Shown: positions 16,408 to 23,256, numbered from the stretch's first letter. The stretch is DNA of 26,051 bases from Spirochaetia bacterium (GCA_025997755.1 BNVA01000010.1:1-26051); one strand, 5' to 3'. A program made the numbers and translations. Notes: generated by a model not told the origin, from the sequence alone.

Positions 16408-16890
16408 TTACCGCCCCCTTTTTAGCCGCGCAATAAAATACCATACCGCAAAAACATTGAGTATAAGGCTTAATCCTAAAATCGCAGAGATGGTAAGCGG
16501 TAATTTTTTATCTGCCGCAGCAGGCGCAGCGTTTTTTTCGGAAGCGTTTAATGCAATGCTAATGCTGGCGGCGTGCCCCATACCGTCTTCCACATCGACA
16601 CGCCACGCGCCGTCCTCGTCTGGGACAAAGCTGTAGAGTCCGTTGCGGTCTGTGATGGAAACAAGAGACTCAATATTTTTTTCAGCCATAGACGGCGGGA
16701 ACAGTTTGACTTTTGCAAAAGACACAGGCTCGCCGGTGCTGTAGCGGAAGTATACCGTTTGCACAGCTTGTTTTTCGCTGCTTACATTGTAAACATCGAC
16801 CCCGTGACTGAATACAGTTGACGGAAGAAAAACCCCAAACGCCAAAACGAACAGAAGAAAAACATATTTTTGCCTCAATTTTAACCTCAT
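16408..16890 (-). CDS. nikL: NikL-like auxiliary protein of nickel ECF transporter
   Basis: A 160-residue protein with an N-terminal signal sequence (VFLLFVLAFGVFLPSTVFS), an extracytoplasmic carboxypeptidase-regulatory-like beta domain (about 30-110), an Ala/Lys linker and a C-terminal membrane helix (about 132-153) ending in KRGR. This layout and its place before cbiM fit NikL of NikKLMQO systems. Predicted cleavage after VFS would leave His29 at the mature N-terminus, echoing MHI of CbiM and the mature N-terminus of NikK. ATG overlaps the nikK stop as ATGA. The function in metal delivery is inferred. Confidence 0.75.
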   Translation of the reverse strand: MRLKLRQKYVFLLFVLAFGVFLPSTVFSHGVDVYNVSSEKQAVQTVYFRYSTGEPVSFAKVKLFPPSMAEKNIESLVSITDRNGLYSFVPDEDGAWRVDVEDGMGHAASISIALNASEKNAAPAAADKKLPLTISAILGLSLILNVFAVWYFIARLKRGR

Positions 16891-17699
16891 TTGATACTAA
16901 ATATCACAATCGCAGCATTATTATCCTCATCGGTATTGGGATAAGCTGAGGGGCGGGTGTCGCTGATACGAACAAACCATAACCCCGAAGCATCAATTTT
17001 GAAACTCACCTCGCCCTTAGCATCGGTTTTTGAGGTTTTAGCGTAGGCGTTTGCCGTGCGGTAGTTGTAATAATCGTATGTGGCGGAGATTTCGGCATTG
17101 GTAAGCGGCTGTCCCTTATACAGAACGCGGAATTTTGCATTTGAGCCTTTTTTAAGTTTAGCGGGATTGTCCAGCGGGATAATTTCGAGGTCGTAACCTA
17201 GCGGTGTGCTAAAACTCGTGTCTTTGGCATCGGGGTTGAGGTAGAGCTTTGAATACTTAGCAAAATAACGTGTCGTGGCTATGGTTTTGCCCGGATTTGC
17301 CGCCGTAACCTCGGCTCGTGTGCCATCGGCATAATCGCCATCGGTAAACAGGCAATAAAAGCCGCCTTTACGGTTGCCTACAACGATAACAGGGCTGTTG
17401 TCGGTAAGGCGGTAGTTAGTTTGATACCAAACGCGGTCTGCGTTTCGTTCAAGCGGCAGAGGCGCACCCTTCGCCCCGTTCTTAACGACATAAACCTCAT
17501 TCACTGCGGCATCTTCAAGTTCTTCGCCGACGGCAAAATAGTGGGTAGAAAGCGCGTCAATCTGCACGGTGTCGCCGGATTTGTATTCTTTTACAACATC
17601 AGGAATCACAAAAAATTCATGCGCTGCTGCCAAAGGCGCCGACACCACGCTCACAAAAAGCGCAAACAACAAACCAGTAAGAAACCGAGTATTTTTCAT
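16887..17699 (-). CDS. nikK: NikK-like DUF4198 periplasmic protein, first gene of nickel operon
   Basis: A 270-residue exported protein. The signal peptide is residues 1-26 (cleavage after AAA), so the mature protein would begin HEFFVIPD, typical of DUF4198. Two beta-sandwich-like parts follow, the second with AKFRVLYKGQPLTNAEISA and TDAKGEVSFKIDASG (carboxypeptidase-regulatory type). In NikKLMQO transporters this protein is thought to help pass nickel to the membrane unit. ATG 17699 is preceded by TAGGAG at 17706-17711, which can pair with an upstream anti-sequence. A strong promoter lies 163 nt upstream. Confidence 0.8.
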   Translation of the reverse strand: MKNTRFLTGLLFALFVSVVSAPLAAAHEFFVIPDVVKEYKSGDTVQIDALSTHYFAVGEELEDAAVNEVYVVKNGAKGAPLPLERNADRVWYQTNYRLTDNSPVIVVGNRKGGFYCLFTDGDYADGTRAEVTAANPGKTIATTRYFAKYSKLYLNPDAKDTSFSTPLGYDLEIIPLDNPAKLKKGSNAKFRVLYKGQPLTNAEISATYDYYNYRTANAYAKTSKTDAKGEVSFKIDASGLWFVRISDTRPSAYPNTDEDNNAAIVIFSIK

Positions 17700-17704
17700 A
17701 ACTC

Positions 17705-17763
17705 ACTCCTAAAAAAGAGAAAAATATTGATCTTCCATACGGAAAACCTTGTTTTGTAGGAGT
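17705..17763 (-). promoter_or_regulatory. Ribosome-binding-site sequestering hairpin before nikK
   Basis: In the leader RNA, ACTCCTACAAAA (17752-17763 read on the - strand) can pair at 11 of 12 positions with TTTTTTAGGAGT (17705-17716), which contains the nikK Shine-Dalgarno. The 35-nt loop carries a small TTCC-GTAT-GGAA hairpin. Just upstream, GGAG can pair with the same CTCC, which would free the ribosome binding site. Two exclusive folds suggest translational control. The ligand, if any, is unknown. Confidence 0.5.
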
Positions 17764-17796
17764 TCGTCTCCGAATATTTGACAATCGTCAAACACA

Positions 17797-17813
17797 TATT
17801 CCGTCATGGAATA
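17797..17813 (-). promoter_or_regulatory. Second inverted repeat TATTCC-N5-GGAATA in the nikK leader
   Basis: Perfect 6-bp arms with a 5-nt centre, the same ATTCC-N5-GGAAT core as the repeat at +1, centred 48 bp away. A separate TTTGAC-N4-GTCAAA repeat lies directly beside it at 17777-17792. They could be DNA operator sites or RNA hairpins of the leader. Confidence 0.45.
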
Positions 17814-17843
17814 ATGGCAGGTAAAACAACGTTCTTTGTCACT

Positions 17844-17862
17844 ACATTCCTTCTTGGAATGT
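17844..17862 (-). promoter_or_regulatory. Inverted repeat ACATTCC-N5-GGAATGT at the nikK transcription start
   Basis: Perfect 7-bp arms. It starts at the predicted +1 of the nikK promoter, the usual place for a repressor operator. The string GGAATGTTTTT on the + strand (17856-17866) recurs upstream of znuA at 21034-21044. The binding factor is not identified. Confidence 0.5.
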
Positions 17863-17868
17863 TTTTAT

Positions 17869-17897
17869 TTTATAGCACACAGTTTTATTTATGTCAA
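17869..17897 (-). promoter_or_regulatory. Promoter of the nickel uptake operon
   Basis: On the - strand, -35 TTGACA (17892-17897, perfect), a 17-bp spacer, and -10 TATAAA (17869-17874). Predicted start near 17862, giving a ~163-nt leader before nikK. It lies in the 285-bp gap between the zinc and nickel operons; the remainder of that gap (17898-17984) is AT-rich with no gene seen. Confidence 0.75.
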
Positions 17898-17984
17898 GGC
17901 TCTATTTTTATGGATTTTAGTTAAAATTTACAGAAAATTTCAAGTAAAACTTCGTATAACCCTTTGCAGTTCAAACTTTTTTCA

Positions 17985-19322
17985 TTACTGCGTTACATAT
18001 TCTGCGCCGCGTTTATCCAAAACATTGAGTTCCGACAAGGCAAGATACAAATAAGGGTTTCCATCTTCTTCATAGGTCTTTAAAACACCGACTGCCTCAA
18101 CCCAATCATCAATATTAGGATAAGTTTTAGATGCCGCCGTTTGTTTATTCCACGCAACCTCAAATCCGGCGTTTCCATCACTGCCGCAGCAGCCGGGACC
18201 ATAACGAAGTACAAAACAATAGAGCGGATCATTTTCTCTGTATTGTTCCGATTTAAAAAGTCCTTCAAGTTTAATTGCTTTTCCTAAATAATCTTCCTGA
18301 TTAAGATAAACATCATTTACCTGTGCCAAAAACATTTTTTCTTTTATTTCGATTATCCGCTCCATCGGGGCTTCAATGACATCATTCTTTACACTTGTTT
18401 TTACCGGAATTGATTCTTTTCCACAACCGATAAAGAAGAATACCGCAATGAGTGAAACGATAGATACCTTTTTCATAGCTTTTCGCTCCTTTTTGAGGGT
18501 ATTAATTCCCCAGAATAATAAAAATGCAATAATATTTATTATAACAACGCTTGCACCTGTTGGCGTTGCGTATATATATGAAATGATAACACCGATAAAA
18601 AAACAGACTATTGAAAGAATTGCGGAACAAATAGTAACGCTTTTAAATTTTTTTAGTAAGCGCATTGAAGTTAGTGCGGGGAAGATAATAAGACTTGAAA
18701 TAAGCATCGCGCCCATCATACGCATACCTAATACAATAGTGATAGCGGTTAAAAAGGCGATAAGCATATTATATACACCTGTTTTTACACCCGTCGCTTT
18801 TGCAAATGTTTCGTCAAATGTTATGGCGAATAATTTATTATAGAATACGATAAAAAGCGTCAGAACCGTTACCGATAAGATAATACTTAAATGTACATCA
18901 GTTTTACTCATAGCAAGGATACTGCCAAAAAGATAATTACATACATCGGTATTCATTCCGGTAGTTTGCGAAATGATCACTACGCCTATTGCCAATGAAC
19001 TGGTAGAAATGAGCGCGATGGCGGCGTCGCCTTTTATTTTGCTGTTTTCACTTAATCGCAATAATAGAAAAGCTGCGGCTATAACCACGGGGATCGAAAC
19101 GGTAAGTGGTGCAACATTCAACGCGGTAGCAAGGGCAAGCGTCCCGAAACCGACGTGGCTTAGTCCGTCGCCAATCATGGAATAGCGTTTTAATACAAGG
19201 CTTACACCAAGAAGGGCGGCACAGACAGAAACAAGTGCGCCGACAATAAACGCTCTGACAATGAATGTATAAGAAAACATTTCCCCTAAAACATTTATAA
19301 AATCGAAAAAATTAGAAACCAA
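17985..19322 (-). CDS. znuB: Zinc ABC permease (ZnuB-like) fused in frame to a lipoprotein-like DUF1980-type domain
   Basis: Residues 1 to ~278 are a complete ABC-3 metal permease with seven to nine hydrophobic helices and the segment LSHVGFGTLA. There is then no stop: the frame runs through KKERKA into MKKVSIVSLIAVFFFIGCGKE (Met283), which is a lipoprotein signal with Cys300. A soluble domain follows, containing YCFVLRYGPGCCGSDG, which resembles the CC-containing core of DUF1980/TIGR03943 proteins linked to zinc homeostasis. TTG 19322 is the best start because GGAGG lies 6 nt upstream; it overlaps znuC by 11 bp. An internal start at 18476 could yield the lipoprotein separately. A normal ZnuB is about 270-280 residues, so the extra 163 are unusual. 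Confidence 0.85.
   Translation of the reverse strand: MVSNFFDFINVLGEMFSYTFIVRAFIVGALVSVCAALLGVSLVLKRYSMIGDGLSHVGFGTLALATALNVAPLTVSIPVVIAAAFLLLRLSENSKIKGDAAIALISTSSLAIGVVIISQTTGMNTDVCNYLFGSILAMSKTDVHLSIILSVTVLTLFIVFYNKLFAITFDETFAKATGVKTGVYNMLIAFLTAITIVLGMRMMGAMLISSLIIFPALTSMRLLKKFKSVTICSAILSIVCFFIGVIISYIYATPTGASVVIINIIAFLLFWGINTLKKERKAMKKVSIVSLIAVFFFIGCGKESIPVKTSVKNDVIEAPMERIIEIKEKMFLAQVNDVYLNQEDYLGKAIKLEGLFKSEQYRENDPLYCFVLRYGPGCCGSDGNAGFEVAWNKQTAASKTYPNIDDWVEAVGVLKTYEEDGNPYLYLALSELNVLDKRGAEYVTQ
18474..18491 (-). promoter_or_regulatory. Internal ribosome binding site and ATG inside the znuB ORF
   Basis: AAGGAG (18486-18491 on the - strand) lies 9 nt before an in-frame ATG (18474-18476). That ATG begins a canonical lipoprotein signal peptide, so a separate 163-residue lipoprotein (17985-18476) could be made from the same mRNA. 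This decides between a fusion protein and two products. Confidence 0.6.
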
Positions 19323-20019
19323 TATTTACCTCCATATATTCGCGCGGGTCGCCGAAAAAATATTGTTTGTTTTGTAAATGCAGTATCTTTGTTGCGTATT
19401 GTGCTGCCGCTTCAATATCGTGGGAAACCATAATTACTGTAATGCCCATTTCACTATTGATTTTTTGCAGCAGGGCATACAGTTCCGCCGCAGCTAATGG
19501 GTCAAGCCCTGCGGTCGGTTCGTCTAACACAAGCAAACTTTGCGTAGCACATAACGCACGCGCTATTAGAACACGCCGCTGTTGCCCGCCGGATAGTTCA
19601 CTAAACTTAAGTTCTTTCAATGCCGTTATGCCAAGACAATCCATATTTTCCAATACCCGCCGTTTTTCTTTTGCGGAATAAAACGGACGCAACCCCATGC
19701 TGCCCACGGCTCCGGAAACGACTATTTCAAAGACCCCGGCGGGAAAATCTTTTTTTACGGCGGTATCTTGCGAAAGATAGCCTATGTTATTTTTCTTAAA
19801 TCCGTTACAAAACACTATTTCGCCTTGAAGTGGGTTTAGCAGACACAACATACCCTTGATAAGAGTACTTTTTCCGGAACCGTTTTTCCCAAAAATACAA
19901 AGATAATCACCCGCCTTAACCGAAAAATTAAGTCCGTCTATTATCGTTTGTCCGTCATACCCGAAGGCGGCATTTTGACAGGTGATTATCGTGGTTTCTC
20001 CGATTTCTTTTTGCGTCAT
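19312..20019 (-). CDS. znuC: Zinc ABC transporter ATPase
   Basis: Powers zinc uptake. Walker A GKNGSGKST is at residues 44-52, followed by signature LSGGQQRR, Walker B LLVLDEPTAGLDP and the switch SHDIEAA. It has 235 residues from ATG 20019, which lies one base after the znuA stop; an earlier in-frame start at 20052 would overlap znuA by 32 bp. The order znuA-znuC-znuB with overlaps indicates one transcription unit. The metal is inferred from the family; manganese cannot be ruled out. Confidence 0.92.
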   Translation of the reverse strand: MTQKEIGETTIITCQNAAFGYDGQTIIDGLNFSVKAGDYLCIFGKNGSGKSTLIKGMLCLLNPLQGEIVFCNGFKKNNIGYLSQDTAVKKDFPAGVFEIVVSGAVGSMGLRPFYSAKEKRRVLENMDCLGITALKELKFSELSGGQQRRVLIARALCATQSLLVLDEPTAGLDPLAAAELYALLQKINSEMGITVIMVSHDIEAAAQYATKILHLQNKQYFFGDPREYMEVNIGF

Positions 20020-20020
20020 T

Positions 20021-20971
20021 TTATTGCAATGCCCTTCGTAAGTTCTCAACATTCTGATGCATAAGGTCTATGTATGTTATGCCGCTTTCAAAATCCTTTT
20101 TTGAAATGTTATGACAAGCGTGAAGCCGTAATTTTTTCGCGCCTGTTTCTTCTGCGATAGTGTCCGCCATTCGTTCATTGCCCAGCTCAATATGAAAAAC
20201 AACAGGTATATGCTCACGTTTTATTTTGTCAATTAAAAAAGCTATGGTGCTTGCACTTGGTTCTGTTTCGGTGGAACAGCCGGGAAAAGCTGCAAAATAG
20301 GAAAGCCCATAGCGGTCTGCAAAATAACGAAATGGAAAGCGGTCGCCAAACACAATGGTTTTACGGTTTGCATTGTCTACCACCGCCTGAAATTCAGCGT
20401 CCAGTTTTTCTAATTGCGAGATATAGCCATCCGCGTTTTGACGGTAAAAATCTGCGTTTGCGGTATCAGCCGTACAGAGGGTTTCTGTTATTGTCTGTAC
20501 GATACGCATAGCATTTATGGGAGATGTCCATACATGCTCATCATACGCTGCGCCTTCTTCTTCTTCCGCCGCATCTTCCATTCCTTCCACGACTTCTTCT
20601 TCCACCACATCAACGGTTTCCATAAGTGAAATAATGGTCATATTCCGTGTGTCCATAGATCCTAAAATTCTATTGACCCATGTATCGGATTCACCGCCCG
20701 CATAGATAAAAATATCACTATTTTGAATGGTGATAATATCTTTTGGAGTGGGTTCAAATGAGTGGCTTTCCGATGCGGGGGGCAGAAGCATTGAAAGATT
20801 TACCTTGTCTTTTGCAACGGCGCGGACAAAGTCATAGGGCGGAAAAATGGCGGCGATGACCGTAATTTTTCCATTTCTGTTTTGAATGTTGTTATTTTTC
20901 TTTTGTGTGCAGCCGGAAACAAAAATCAAAAGAGCAATAATGCTTAGGGTGAGTAAAAATACCCGTTTCAT
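20021..20971 (-). CDS. znuA: Zinc-binding lipoprotein of ABC transporter (ZnuA-like, variant ligand set)
   Basis: A 316-residue cluster A-I binding protein. The lipobox is VSGC (Cys21). Metal ligands likely include His70 (SESHSFEP) and His146 (DEHVW). The usual third histidine of ZnuA (in the H-x-A/P-F-x-Y segment) is Asp210 here (GDRFPFRYF), and other candidate ligands appear in VVFHIE and LHACHN. The flexible loop before His146, His-rich in many ZnuA proteins, is strongly acidic here (residues 119-141). ATG 20971 has TAGGAGG upstream. The DRFPFRY form occurs, as I recall, in a Firmicutes/spirochaete subgroup, so this looks like a family variant and not damage. Confidence 0.9.
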   Translation of the reverse strand: MKRVFLLTLSIIALLIFVSGCTQKKNNNIQNRNGKITVIAAIFPPYDFVRAVAKDKVNLSMLLPPASESHSFEPTPKDIITIQNSDIFIYAGGESDTWVNRILGSMDTRNMTIISLMETVDVVEEEVVEGMEDAAEEEEGAAYDEHVWTSPINAMRIVQTITETLCTADTANADFYRQNADGYISQLEKLDAEFQAVVDNANRKTIVFGDRFPFRYFADRYGLSYFAAFPGCSTETEPSASTIAFLIDKIKREHIPVVFHIELGNERMADTIAEETGAKKLRLHACHNISKKDFESGITYIDLMHQNVENLRRALQ

Positions 20972-21010
20972 AAAATTAACCTCCTATATATGAAAATATT
21001 GGTTTGTAGG

Positions 21011-21043
21011 AAAACATTTACCAAAAATTTAAGGGAATGTTTT
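21011..21043 (-). promoter_or_regulatory. Inverted repeat in the znuA leader, AAAACATT-N17-AATGTTTT
   Basis: Perfect 8-bp arms between the small membrane-protein gene and znuA. An overlapping CCAAAAA/TTTTTGG pair can also form. The site includes GGAATGTTTTT, identical over 11 nt to the sequence at the nikK start site. Downstream, TTCCTA may pair weakly with the znuA TAGGAG. A shared metal regulator or RNA element is possible. Confidence 0.4.
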
Positions 21044-21056
21044 TTGGAACTTACTT

Positions 21057-21359
21057 TCAGGAGTTGTATTGTACTTTTAACCCAACTAGGGTTTGAGGGA
21101 AAAAAGAAAAGCGTAAACGGTTTTTGATAATGACAAGGATTTGCAGGATAATGCAGGCGGCAAGGGCAAATAGACCAATACGTCCCAACCCTTCAAGTAC
21201 ATTTTGGGCGATTTCTATTTGCAGACAAACGGAACAATGCTCTCCAAGGCAGTCATGATCAAGGTTGGTAAAGACGAAGCTCTCCGCAAAAACGGCGGCA
21301 AGAGCCAAGCATGCCGTTAAAACAATAAGTGTAAGCCTTTTTTGCGAAAACCCAACCAT
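21057..21359 (-). CDS. Small Cys/His-rich membrane protein of the zinc operon
   Basis: A 100-residue protein of no named family that I can assign. It has an N-terminal signal or membrane helix (about 8-25), a short external segment with a likely metal-binding cluster (His35, Cys37, His41, Cys42, Cys45), a second membrane helix (about 60-78) and a basic tail. It is 85 bp upstream of znuA on the same strand, so a role in capturing or passing zinc to ZnuA is plausible. I recall similar unnamed proteins beside zinc transporters in other anaerobes. ATG 21359 has no evident ribosome binding site. Confidence 0.65.
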   Translation of the reverse strand: MVGFSQKRLTLIVLTACLALAAVFAESFVFTNLDHDCLGEHCSVCLQIEIAQNVLEGLGRIGLFALAACIILQILVIIKNRLRFSFFPQTLVGLKVQYNS

Positions 21360-21366
21360 GTTTAGT

Positions 21367-21396
21367 ACTGTACATCAAAAACAATTTTTATGTAAG
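21367..21396 (-). promoter_or_regulatory. Possible promoter of the zinc operon
   Basis: On the - strand, CTTACA (21391-21396), an 18-bp spacer and TACAGT (21367-21372), seven bases before the ATG of the small membrane protein. Both boxes match only four of six consensus positions. An imperfect GTAC-T-GTAC repeat overlaps the -10. Weak evidence, offered because the gene lacks a ribosome binding site. Confidence 0.25.
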
Positions 21397-21420
21397 TGAT
21401 TGTACCGGCATAGAAGCGAA

Positions 21421-22164
21421 ATGCATTTTTCCGCCGTACTTAGTTATATGAAAATATTTTTGAAGAAAAATCTTAACCTGATACGGGAGTTTGTTTTTCC
21501 GGCGGACTGCGCCGTCTGTGGAAAGATGCTTTTAAAAAACGATGAAGCGTACTACGGACTTTGCGCGGAATGTGCGGCGCTCTTTCCGGTGGAAAACGAA
21601 AGCCGCTGTGAAAGCTGCGGGCGTCCCCTAATATCCGAAACGGGGCACTGTCTAAGCTGCCGTGCCGAAGATCCGCCGTCTTTTGACGGAGTAATATCGC
21701 TGTATCCATACCTTGGGCGGCATAAAAAAATTCTATCGGCGTACAAGTTCGGCAAGAACCGTTGTTTGGGAAATTTTTTTGCGGAAAAGTTTTTGGAGGG
21801 CTGCGCCCTGTTCCCGCCGTTTGATAACAAACCCGTGTGGGTGCCGGTTCCGCCCCGCAGCGGGAAAATAAAAAAAACAGGCTGGGATCAAATTGAGTAC
21901 ATTGCCCGCGCTATTGAATGTAAAAAACAGATACAGGTTGAACGCTGCCTTAAACGTCTGCCCACCAAAAGTCAAAAAGAACTTGGCAGGCAGGGCAGAA
22001 AAACAAATCTAAAAGGCAGAATACTTACCGTTAAAAAACCGCCGGAAAACGTCATTTTATTTGACGATGTTTTTACAACCGGATCAACAATGGATGTCTG
22101 CGCGGCAGCCCTAAAGGATGCCGGATCTAAGACTGTACATGGGATTTGTCTTTACTATGATTAA
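21421..22164 (+). CDS. comF: ComF-family phosphoribosyltransferase-like protein
   Basis: An N-terminal double zinc ribbon is visible as four Cys pairs (CAVC, CAEC, CESC, CLSC), followed by a phosphoribosyltransferase fold with the PRPP loop VILFDDVFTTGSTM near the C-terminus. The family is linked to DNA uptake in competent bacteria, but many non-competent species carry it and its biochemical role is unsettled. The start is ambiguous: ATG 21421 is listed (AGAAG 4 nt upstream); TTG 21400 and ATG 21448 are alternatives. The gene is transcribed away from the zinc operon and its 3' end overlaps eamA by 38 bp. Confidence 0.88.
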   Translation: MHFSAVLSYMKIFLKKNLNLIREFVFPADCAVCGKMLLKNDEAYYGLCAECAALFPVENESRCESCGRPLISETGHCLSCRAEDPPSFDGVISLYPYLGRHKKILSAYKFGKNRCLGNFFAEKFLEGCALFPPFDNKPVWVPVPPRSGKIKKTGWDQIEYIARAIECKKQIQVERCLKRLPTKSQKELGRQGRKTNLKGRILTVKKPPENVILFDDVFTTGSTMDVCAAALKDAGSKTVHGICLYYD

Positions 22165-23113
22165 ACGGATTTATAACATCCCACTGTGTCGCCAACATTC
22201 CGGAAAGCATCAAACAAAAACCCAGCACCGTCCAAGTTCCCGGTTTTTCATGTAACAAAAGAACGCCGCCCAGCGCGGCAAAAACGCTTTCAAGGCAGAG
22301 TATTATAGATGCATGAGCCGGAGGCGCGGTCTTCTGTGCAACGGCTTGCAGTGTATAGGCTATGCCCACCGAGCAAATACCGCCGTATAGCAGGGGAACA
22401 GCTACGTCGGCAAGGGACGCGAAACAAAAGGCTTTGGAGAAAATTTCAACCCCGCCGCTAAGTCCTAGTTTTGTGGAGATACCCGCAGCCGCCGCGGCTA
22501 ACGATAGAATACCGCAAACGGTAAACTGCCCGCAGGAAAGTTTTATAGCGTCAATTTTTTTAACAAAACTATCGATCAACAAAACATGAACAGTCCATAA
22601 AACGCCGCTGATAGCGGTAAGCATATCGCCGCGGTTTATCGAGTCAAAATCAAACACCCCCGAAACAAAAAAAAGACCGGAGAGTGTCAGTAAAGCCCCT
22701 ATCCAAGTGGGAATCCCTGTTTTTCTTCCCAAAAAAATGCCGAAAATCGGCACCAAAACCACATAAATACCCGTTATAAAGCCGCTGTTTCCCGCAGTCG
22801 TCCAAAGAAGCCCGATTTGCTGTAGAGACGCCGCAAACCACAAGCAAAGACCGGAAACCACAGATGCAAAAATAACGGATTTAGCGCCGCCTTTTGTTTC
22901 TTTACCGGTTGTCCCGACGGCACTTTTTTTATTTTTCAGGCTCAAAAAAAAGATAAGCGGCAGCAGCGACAGGCTGCCCAGCAGAAACCTAATACCGTTA
23001 AACGTAAAAGGTCCCACGAATTTATTACCGACCCGCTGTGCGACAAATGCAAACCCCCATATACAAGAGGTAAGCAGAAGAAGGCCATCTGATTGTAACA
23101 CTTTTTTATTCAT
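22127..23113 (-). CDS. EamA/DMT-family transporter
   Basis: A 328-residue membrane protein with about ten hydrophobic helices in two EamA halves. Each half holds family features such as SCIWGFAFVAQRVGNKFVGP in the first and a helix with PPAHASIILCLESVFAAL in the second. These are usually metabolite exporters; the substrate is not predictable. ATG 23113 lacks a ribosome binding site and sits five bases after a TATAAT box. The gene converges on comF with overlapping 3' ends, an arrangement that may produce antisense overlap. Confidence 0.88.
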   Translation of the reverse strand: MNKKVLQSDGLLLLTSCIWGFAFVAQRVGNKFVGPFTFNGIRFLLGSLSLLPLIFFLSLKNKKSAVGTTGKETKGGAKSVIFASVVSGLCLWFAASLQQIGLLWTTAGNSGFITGIYVVLVPIFGIFLGRKTGIPTWIGALLTLSGLFFVSGVFDFDSINRGDMLTAISGVLWTVHVLLIDSFVKKIDAIKLSCGQFTVCGILSLAAAAAGISTKLGLSGGVEIFSKAFCFASLADVAVPLLYGGICSVGIAYTLQAVAQKTAPPAHASIILCLESVFAALGGVLLLHEKPGTWTVLGFCLMLSGMLATQWDVINPFNHSKDKSHVQS

Positions 23114-23118
23114 ACAGT

Positions 23119-23148
23119 ATTATATCATACAAAAATAACTATTAGCAA
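23119..23148 (-). promoter_or_regulatory. eamA promoter, placed for a leaderless mRNA
   Basis: On the - strand, -35 TTGCTA (23143-23148), an 18-bp spacer and a perfect -10 TATAAT (23119-23124). Only five bases separate it from the eamA ATG, so transcription should start at or next to the ATG. Same spacer length and layout as the fabF promoter. Confidence 0.6.
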
Positions 23149-23172
23149 CTCATAGTTTCATTTTTTTAATAT

Positions 23173-23256
23173 GGGCGCATCCCCGCTGCGCGGGGTCGGG
23201 CTATCCGCTTGTATCTTTTTTCTGCGCAAAAAGTATACCGCTTCTATCCCTTGCGC
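23173..23256. repeat. REP/MITE-like palindromic element
   Basis: A GC-rich island in an AT-rich gap, bounded by GGGCGC and GCGC. It contains a perfect CCCCGC-TGC-GCGGGG hairpin (about 23181-23195) and the stretch GGGGTCGGGCTATCCGCT. From memory this resembles short intergenic repeats seen in several bacterial phyla. It has no coding capacity. The surrounding gap (23114-23309) otherwise holds only the two promoters. Confidence 0.5.

Noticed and set aside
17700..17862. Cobalamin or known NiCo riboswitch before nikK
   Set aside because: No B12-box-like sequence and no convincing match to the NiCo conserved segments; left as an unassigned leader.
18376..18843. 155-codon + strand frame opposite znuB
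   Set aside because: Antisense to conserved permease helices; no supporting motif or start signal.
21400..21420. TTG start and leaderless promoter for comF
   Set aside because: The candidate -10 (TATGTA) matches poorly and no -35 fits; ATG 21421 preferred.
22362..22589. + strand frame opposite eamA
   Set aside because: Antisense shadow with no recognisable domain.
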